Assembly: GCA_009695305.1 (NCBI GenBank)
Contig: SIBG01000020.1
Span: forward strand, 1 to 52,717
Length of the DNA stretch: 52,717 nucleotides
Source of the DNA: Opitutus sp.
Lineage (GTDB): Bacteria > Verrucomicrobiota > Verrucomicrobiia > Opitutales > Opitutaceae
Direction of reading: 5' to 3'
Position 1 is the stretch's first letter; each line of letters starts with the position of its first letter. A program made the position numbers and the translations under genes. Below the pieces are notes generated by a model, which was not told the DNA's origin, did no database searches, and saw only the letters and a program-made list of their open reading frames with translations. This document shows positions 47,415 through 52,717 of this stretch, piece by piece.

Positions 47415-49157
47415 TCAGGCGTTCGCACTCTGCCGGTCGTAGAGCGATTTGTAGAGTGGGCTCGACGCGTAGAGCTCGGCGTGCGTGCCGGTCGCGATGA
47501 TTTCGCCGCGGTCGAAGACGAGGAGTTTCGAGGCGTCGCGAATGGTGGAGAAACGATGGGCGATGATGAGCACGGTCTTGCCGACGACGAGTTTCTTGAG
47601 CGCCGCCTGGATCGCAGCCTCGCTATCGCCGTCGAGGGCACTGGTGGCCTCGTCGAGGATCAGGATGGGCGCGTTGCGGAGGAAGGCGCGCGCCAGGGCG
47701 ATGCGCTGCTTCTGGCCGCCGGAGACCAGGGCACCCCGCTCGCCCACGATGGTGTCGTAGCCCTTCGGCAACGCCGAGATGAAGTCGTGGGCGAAGGCAT
47801 CGTGCGCGGCTTGTTCGACCTCGGCGCGGGTGGCATCGGCGCGACCGAGGAGGAGGTTGGCGTGGATGGTGTCGTTGAAGAGGACGGGCTCCTGCGAGAC
47901 GAGGGCGATGTTGCGGCGAAGATCGGCGAGGCGCATCGCGCGGACATCGTAACCGTCGATGGTCACACGGCCCGCCGTCGCTTCATAGAAACGCGGAACA
48001 AGGTTGGCGAAGGTCGTCTTACCCGCCCCGCTCGGGCCGACGAGGGCGCAGACGGTGCCGGCGGGAATCGCGATGGTGACGCCGCGCAGCACGGGCTCGC
48101 CGGGCTGGTAGGCGAAGGTGACGCGTTCAAACGCCAAGTCGCCGCGAAGCCGGCCGATCCTCACGGGCGACACGGGGTCGGCGATGGTGACGGGTTCATG
48201 GAGGACGACCTCCAGGCGATCGAGCGCGGCGGTGCCCCGCTTGAGCTCGTTGTTGAGCGCGCCGATTTTTTTGATCGGCTCATAGCTGCTGTAGAGCGCG
48301 ACGATGACGGCAACGAAGCTTTCGAGCTTCAAACCGCTGCCATAAGCGTAGACGAGCGTGACCGCGATGCCGAGGGCAGAGAGCACCTCGATGGCGGGGG
48401 TAAGCCCCTGCGCGTATTTCACAATCTTCATCTGCGAGGTGATGAGGGCGCGGCAGGCCGCGGCGAAGCGGCCCGCCTCGCGCTCCTCCAGGCAGAAGGC
48501 GCGAACTTCGCGTGCCGCGGAAAGATTTTCCGAAAAGTGGCTCGTGACGGAGCCGAGTTGCGACTGCATCTGCGCGGCGCGCTTGATCACCTTGCGGCCG
48601 ACGTAGCGGATGGGAAACACCGTGAGGGGCACGGCCGCGAGGCAGATCAGGGCGAGCGTTACGCCTTGCGAAGTCACGGCGAGGACGGCGATGGCGATGA
48701 GCGCGCTGAGCAGGGTGGCCGGCTGCTTGATGCCGTCGTTGGCCACCAGCGTGAGCGTGAACTGGAGTTGCTGGGTGTCAGAAAGGCCGCGCGAAATGAG
48801 ATCACCAGTCTGGCGGCCCTGCACAAAGGACAGCGGGAGCACCTGAAGTTGTCTGAAGTAGTCGAGCCGCAGCGCCTCCAAAATGCGCACGCCGGCGAAC
48901 TGCGTGAAGTAGCCATTCAAATAGCCGCTGAGCGCCCGGAGAAAAAACACCAACGGAATGCCGGCGGCGATCAGTGCCACCGCGGAAAGCGGCAGCGGCG
49001 GGTTCGCCGGCGTGAAGATCTTGGGGAAGACGTATTGGACGAGCAGCGGCAGGCCGGCGCCGCTTGAGGCGCCGTAAATGAGTCCGCTCAGGATCGCAAC
49101 GACGAGGGGCCCGCGGACGGTGCGGAGATATTTGAAATAGGGACGGAGGCGACGCAT
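47415..49157 (-). CDS. MsbA-like ABC exporter (fused permease and ATPase)
   Basis: A 580-residue half-transporter. Six membrane segments (residues ~15-310) precede an ATPase domain with Walker A GPSGAGKTTF near residue 370, the signature LVSGGQKQRIALARA and Walker B ILILDEATSALD. The length and layout match MsbA, which flips lipid A-core across the inner membrane; related exporters move other lipids or glycolipids. Pairing with a GT9 heptosyltransferase supports lipid A-core flipping. In view of the upstream glycolipid genes, another lipid is possible. The start is ATG 49157. Confidence 0.9.
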   Translation of the reverse strand: MRRLRPYFKYLRTVRGPLVVAILSGLIYGASSGAGLPLLVQYVFPKIFTPANPPLPLSAVALIAAGIPLVFFLRALSGYLNGYFTQFAGVRILEALRLDYFRQLQVLPLSFVQGRQTGDLISRGLSDTQQLQFTLTLVANDGIKQPATLLSALIAIAVLAVTSQGVTLALICLAAVPLTVFPIRYVGRKVIKRAAQMQSQLGSVTSHFSENLSAAREVRAFCLEEREAGRFAAACRALITSQMKIVKYAQGLTPAIEVLSALGIAVTLVYAYGSGLKLESFVAVIVALYSSYEPIKKIGALNNELKRGTAALDRLEVVLHEPVTIADPVSPVRIGRLRGDLAFERVTFAYQPGEPVLRGVTIAIPAGTVCALVGPSGAGKTTFANLVPRFYEATAGRVTIDGYDVRAMRLADLRRNIALVSQEPVLFNDTIHANLLLGRADATRAEVEQAAHDAFAHDFISALPKGYDTIVGERGALVSGGQKQRIALARAFLRNAPILILDEATSALDGDSEAAIQAALKKLVVGKTVLIIAHRFSTIRDASKLLVFDRGEIIATGTHAELYASSPLYKSLYDRQSANA

Positions 49158-49184
49158 CGGAGCTGGACGGAGAGAAAACTAATC

Positions 49185-49216
49185 GCGGAAGCGCGGAAAG
49201 GCGGAAACACGGAAAT
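49185..49216. repeat. Dispersed word of the gcggaaaggcggaaacacgg type
   Basis: Gcggaagcgcggaaaggcgg continues with aaacacggaaat in the 110-base gap before the ABC exporter gene. The wording is of the gcggaaagcggaaa kind that recurs between genes in related genomes. Confidence 0.45.
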
Positions 49217-49267
49217 CTACTGTGTGTTGCGCGGTCGCGATGTTCCCCACTTTCGCACTCCTGTGGC

Positions 49268-50167
49268 TCAATCCTTCGACGACCGCACATCGAGCGCGTC
49301 TCTCAGGCCGTCGCCGAGAAAGTTGAGCGAGAAAAGCGTGAGGGAAAAAACTGCGCCGGGGAAAATCAGCAACCAGGAGAACTCCTCCATTTTTTCCGCG
49401 CCGTCCTTGATGAGCACACCCCACGAGCTCATCGGCGGCTGCACGCCGAGGCCGAGGAAACTGAGGAACGCCTCCAGCAGCATGACGCCGGGGATCGTGA
49501 GCGTCGTGTAGACGATGATCGGGCCAAGGACGTTCGGGAGGATGTGGCGGAAAATGATCCGCCGCCGGCCGAGGCCGAGGGCGCGGGCCGCCTCGATGAA
49601 TTCCATTTTCTTGATCGCCATGACCTGGCCGCGAACGATGCGGGCCATCGTCAGCCACTCGACGGCGCCGATGGCGACGAAGAGGAGAATGATGTTCCGG
49701 CCGAAGAAAACCATCAGCAGAATGACGAAAATGGGGAAGGGCAGCGAATACATGATGTCGACGGTGCGCATCATCACGGCGTCGAGCTTGCCGCCGAAGT
49801 AGCCGGCGATCGCGCCGTAAACCACGCCGATCGTAAGCGCGACGAACGTGGCGGCGAGGCCGACGCCGAGGGAGACGCGGCCGCCGTAGAGGAGGCGGAC
49901 CAGCAGATCGCGGCCGAGGGTGTCGGTGCCGAGCCAGTGCGCGCCGCCGGGCCGCGCGGCGCCGAGGTCAAGATTCTGCTCCTCGTAGCCGTAGTGCATG
50001 AGTAGCGGCCCGAGCACACAGGCGAGCGTGGTCACGGCGAGCGCGGCCATGCCGAAAACGGCGAGTTTGTTTTTGCGGAGACGCAACCACGCGTCGTGCC
50101 AGGGCGACAGGCCGCGTTCGATGGGTTCGGTGACGGGGAGCGGGAGAGGTGGAGAGGAGGCAACCAT
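49268..50167 (-). CDS. Peptide ABC transporter permease, OppC/DppC type
   Basis: A 299-residue inner-membrane permease of the oligopeptide importer family. The N-terminal membrane segment (KLAVFGMAALAVTTLACVLG) is followed by the OppC-type HWLGTDTLGRDLLVRLLYGGRVSLGVG segment. The EAA loop is VMAIKKMEFIEAARALGLGRRRIIFRHILPNVLGPI, where permeases contact the ATPase. No ATPase genes (oppD/F) are in the window. It lies 17 bases after oppB in the same operon. The start is ATG 50167. Confidence 0.94.
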   Translation of the reverse strand: MVASSPPLPLPVTEPIERGLSPWHDAWLRLRKNKLAVFGMAALAVTTLACVLGPLLMHYGYEEQNLDLGAARPGGAHWLGTDTLGRDLLVRLLYGGRVSLGVGLAATFVALTIGVVYGAIAGYFGGKLDAVMMRTVDIMYSLPFPIFVILLMVFFGRNIILLFVAIGAVEWLTMARIVRGQVMAIKKMEFIEAARALGLGRRRIIFRHILPNVLGPIIVYTTLTIPGVMLLEAFLSFLGLGVQPPMSSWGVLIKDGAEKMEEFSWLLIFPGAVFSLTLFSLNFLGDGLRDALDVRSSKD

Positions 50168-50184
50168 CGAATTCGCAAGCGGGT

Positions 50185-51102
50185 TTATTCGAGACGGACC
50201 TTGGGGTTCATCCAGGCCTGAGTGATGTCGACGACGAGGTTGAGCGCCATGATGAGGGCGGCGTAGAGGATCACCGTGCCGAGGACGAGGGTGTAGTCGC
50301 GGTTGAAGGCGGAGTTGATGAACTCGCGGCCGATGCCGGGAATCTGAAAAATCGTCTCGATGACGAACGAGCCGGTGAGGATGCCGGCGACCGCCGGACC
50401 GAGGAAGGAAACGACGGGCAACAGGCCACCGCGCAACGCGTGGCGGGTGACGACGCGAAACTCGGAAGCGCCCTTCGCCCGCGCGGTGCGGATAAAATCC
50501 TGATGGAGAATCTCCAGCAGGCCGCCACGCGTGAGCCGCGAGATGGGCGCGGCGTAGGCGATGCCGAGGACGAGCGCTGGGAGCACGCGATCCGCGGGGC
50601 CATACCAGCCGGAGGCGTTAAACCAGCCCATGTAGATCGCGAGCGCGAGCACGAGGAGTGGGCCGACGACGAAGGTCGGAATCGAGATGCCGATCATGCC
50701 GAAGGAGGAGGCGACGTAGTCGATCCAGGTGTTGCGGCGCACCGCGGCGAGCGTGCCAAGCGTGAGGCCGATCACGAGGGCGACGCCAAGCGAGAGCAGG
50801 CCGAGCTCGGCGGAGACCGGGACTTTGTCGGCGATGATTTCGTTGACGGTGCGGTTGGGGTATTTGAACGACGGACCGAGATCGCCGTGCGCGAGGCTGC
50901 CGAGGTAGTCGAGGTATTGCTGCCAGAGCGGTTTGTTGAGGCCGTAGTGCGCCTCGAGGTTGCGGAGGATTTCGGGGGTGACGGCTTTCTCCGCGGTGAA
51001 CGGTCCGCCGGGCACGAAGCGGATCATGAAAAACGTCGCGGTGATGACGAGGAAGAGCGCGAGCAGCGACTGAAGAATACGCGACGTGATAAAGCGGAGC
51101 AT
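50185..51102 (-). CDS. Peptide ABC transporter permease, OppB/DppB type
   Basis: A 305-residue permease of the OppB family: MLRFITSRILQSLLALFLVITATFFMIRFVPGGPF is the classic OppB N-terminus (R-x-x-x-x-x-L-x-x-x-x-x-x-T-F). The EAA loop is LEILHQDFIRTARAKGASEFRVVTRHALRGGLLPVV, and the AYGNDTLV-like end is VLGTVILYAALIMALNLVVDITQAWMNPKVRLE. It is the second gene after the truncated binding protein. It works with OppC and two ATPases not seen here. The start is ATG 51102. Confidence 0.94.
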   Translation of the reverse strand: MLRFITSRILQSLLALFLVITATFFMIRFVPGGPFTAEKAVTPEILRNLEAHYGLNKPLWQQYLDYLGSLAHGDLGPSFKYPNRTVNEIIADKVPVSAELGLLSLGVALVIGLTLGTLAAVRRNTWIDYVASSFGMIGISIPTFVVGPLLVLALAIYMGWFNASGWYGPADRVLPALVLGIAYAAPISRLTRGGLLEILHQDFIRTARAKGASEFRVVTRHALRGGLLPVVSFLGPAVAGILTGSFVIETIFQIPGIGREFINSAFNRDYTLVLGTVILYAALIMALNLVVDITQAWMNPKVRLE

Positions 51103-51114
51103 CGGGGAGAGCTA

Positions 51115-51145
51115 AGAATGCCGAATGCCGATTGGCGAATGAAAG
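51115..51145. repeat. Dispersed word of the gaatgccgaatgccg type
   Basis: Agaatgccgaatgccgattg continues with gcgaatgaaag between the oppB start and the end of the truncated binding-protein gene. It is like the aatgccgaatgccgaatg sequences known between genes in several genomes. Confidence 0.45.
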
Positions 51146-51155
51146 TTTTTGCGAA

Positions 51156-52010
51156 TCACTTTTCGAGCCAGACGAACTTCAGCGCGTGCAGGTCGAGCAG
51201 GTTGTCGTGCCAGCCTTTGACGGCGGGCAGGCGCAGCACGCGAGCCGGCTTGTAGTAGAGTGGGACGACCGGCGTCTCGGCCAGCATGAGTGCCTCCGCT
51301 TGCCGGATCAGCTCGTAGCGCTGGGCCGTGTCGGCGGTTAGCTCGGCAAGCCCGAACAGCCGGTCGTATTCAGCGCTGGCCCAGCCGCATAAATTGTTGC
51401 TGTCACCGCTCCGAAAAATGACGAGCAGCGCCGTGGGATCGAGATGGTCGCCAATAAAACTGTTCAGTGCGATTTGGTAGCGCCGCCCCTGCAACGCGTC
51501 ATCCACGACTTTTTGTTCCTGCTGAACCAACGCGATGTCGATGCCCAGGTTCTTGCGCCACATTTGTTGCGCGGCTTCCATCACGGCGAGACTGGTGGGG
51601 CCGGTGGTGCAAAAGAGTTCGAGTCGCGGAAACCCGCGTCCTTCGGGAAACCCGGCCGCCGCCAGCAGGCGCTGCGCTTCGGCAACGTCGAAGGCGGGTG
51701 CGCGTCCGGCCGAGTAGCCAGCACAACCGGGCGGGGTAAACGACGACGCAACGAGTTCGCACTGAACGACGCGGCGGGCGATCTGCGCCTGATCGATTGC
51801 GAGCGCAAGGGCGCGTCGCACACGGACGTCGTTGAGCGGAGCCACGGTGCAGTTGAATTGGAAATAGTTCACCTCGAAGATTTGGCTCTCGTGGAGCACC
51901 ATCGCACGGTCCGCATCGCTCCGATAGGCGGCGATTTTTCCGGCCGGAATATTGGTGACAGCGGCTGCGCTGGAGAATTTGCTGCGGGCATCGTGCGCCC
52001 CGCGATGTTT
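51156..52010 (-). pseudogene. 5'-truncated OppA-type binding-protein gene
   Basis: From 52010 down to the stop at 51156 the frame encodes only the C-terminal half of an SBP_bac_5 binding protein: TNIPAGKIAAYRSD, VNYFQFNCTVAPLNDVRVRRALALAIDQAQIARR, and a C-terminal RLPAVKGWHDNLLDLHALKFVWLEK. The matching region of the complete paralogue (1681-3315) begins near its residue 260 of 544. An in-frame TAG stands at 52011-52013, and no signal peptide or N-terminal domain is found upstream in any frame. ATG 51902 could still give a 248-residue fragment, but it would lack export and half the binding cleft. The gene heads the oppBC operon, so the operon lacks its own working binding protein. Confidence 0.85.
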
Positions 52011-52013
52011 CTA

Positions 52014-52191
52014 CTCAAAGTGCCCCGCGCCCTGGCGGCGCCGGACGAAATGATGATTTCTGTCCGCGGCATTCTGTCGACCGCCGGATTGGCCCGCAGG
52101 CCAGCGCGCCGACCGCGGAGACTGGGCGCGATCGGGCTTGGCCTCAATTTTCACCTGTCACCCCCCTAAGCACTCCTGGAACAAAGCCCCA
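52014..52191. other. Gap between the truncated oppA and the TonB receptor
   Basis: No gene is recognisable in these 178 bases. They replace the missing 5' half of the binding-protein gene and would hold the promoter of the receptor gene. A word match to a mobile element was not found. Confidence 0.4.
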
Positions 52192-52717
52192 TGAAAATCC
52201 CGTTTCCAACCAGTTGTTTTCTCAGCCTCGCCCTGCTCCTGGTGGCCCTTCCCGCCGTCCGCTCAGCCGAAACGCCGGCGATGGGCATCGTCGAAGGCCG
52301 CGTGCTGAACCCCTCGAGTGGTGAATACCTCGAACGCGCCCACGTGACGATCGAGGGAACCGCCGTGGAGGCTTTCAGCGACACCGCGGGATTCTATCGC
52401 CTCACCCAAGTGCCGGCGGGCACGGCCCGGGTGCGGGCCTTCTTCACCGGCTTGGTCGCGCAGACCAATCCGGTGACAGTCGCGGCCGGCCAGACCGCGA
52501 CGCTCGACTTCAATCTCTCCGCGCTCGCGGGCCGGGAGGGGGAGATCGTGAAGCTCTCGGAGTTTCAAGTCAGCGCCTCGCGGGAGATGTCGGGCGCGGC
52601 AATCGCGATCAACGAACAGCGTTTCGCGCCCAACATCAAGGGGGTGGTCTCGACGGACGAATTCGGCAACGTGGCCGAGGGCAGCGTGGGCGAGTTCTTG
52701 AAATTTCTCCCCGGAAT
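52192..52717 (+). CDS. TonB-dependent receptor, N-terminal part (cut by window edge)
   Basis: The first 175 residues of an outer-membrane receptor. The signal peptide is MKIPFPTSCFLSLALLLVALPAVRS, with the cut near residue 26. Residues ~33-115 are a carboxypeptidase-like regulatory domain: GIVEGRVLNPSSGEYLERAHV, FSDTAGFYRLTQVPAGTARV and ATLDFNL. The start of the plug domain follows (VKLSEFQVSASREMSGAAIAINEQRFAPNIKGVVSTDEFGN and VGEFLKFLPG). These large receptors take up siderophores, glycans or other bulky ligands with energy from TonB. The FQVSASREMSG wording is typical of Opitutaceae receptors. The start is ATG 52192; the barrel lies beyond the window. Confidence 0.93.

Noticed and set aside
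51902..52169. Treating ATG 51902 as the start of an intact short gene
   Set aside because: In-frame codons upstream to 52010 still match the binding-protein family, so the ATG is internal and the gene is truncated.
1..52717. CRISPR arrays, rRNA and tRNA genes
   Set aside because: No regularly spaced direct repeats with spacers and no rRNA or cloverleaf sequences were seen on reading through the window.

Overview
The window looks like a chromosomal segment of a Verrucomicrobiota bacterium, most likely of the family Opitutaceae (Opitutus or Lacunisphaera type). The reasons are high GC, a Gram-negative gene set (heptosyltransferase, MsbA-like exporter, TonB receptor), a long GreA with an N-terminal extension of the kind also known in chlamydiae, and a TonB receptor N-terminus at the right edge with a leading carboxypeptidase-like domain typical of that family. 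The assignment is inference from protein style; no rRNA is present.

Layout. Bases 1-200 hold the last part of an IS3-family insertion sequence, followed by a gene-poor stretch, a small secreted protein gene and a palindromic REP-like element. 1.7-8.1 kb carries an OppA-type lipoprotein and a housekeeping block: pyrF-ispD-ispF on the minus strand, divergent from ispE, followed by ptsI. 8.2-22.1 kb is mixed housekeeping: a lipoprotein, a secreted protein, a LysE-type exporter, long greA, rsmB, an aspartyl-protease/PDZ lipoprotein coupled to an MFS exporter, a defective-looking hybrid histidine kinase, glyA with a low-molecular-weight phosphatase, and purD coupled to a RelE/ParE-type toxin-antitoxin pair. 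22.2-28.9 kb has a large LOG-fold fusion protein, an FKBP isomerase, a threonine aldolase, aroK-queG and a thioesterase.

28.9-49.2 kb is an envelope glycan and lipid region. It contains six glycosyltransferases, a small fatty-acid/polyketide-like set (ACP-FabZ fusion, ketosynthase, short-chain reductase) coupled to an MGDG-synthase-type glycosyltransferase, an alpha-oxoamine synthase, three polytopic membrane proteins of GT-C type (two of them paralogues in opposite orientation), two SAM methyltransferases, a GT9 heptosyltransferase-like enzyme and an MsbA-like ABC exporter. The likely product is an unusual glycolipid, possibly sphingolipid-like, and/or a surface polysaccharide. 49.3-52.0 kb is an oligopeptide ABC importer operon whose binding-protein gene has lost its 5' half. 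The right edge opens a TonB-dependent receptor.

Genes in the same direction are commonly joined by 4-bp ATGA overlaps. The intergenic gaps are dotted with short, word-like dispersed sequences, and similar words also seem to be embedded in frame in loops of several proteins. The main candidates for follow-up are the lipid/glycosyltransferase cluster, the kinase that lacks its phospho-accepting histidine and second membrane segment, the LOG fusion protein, and the spread of dispersed words into coding sequence.
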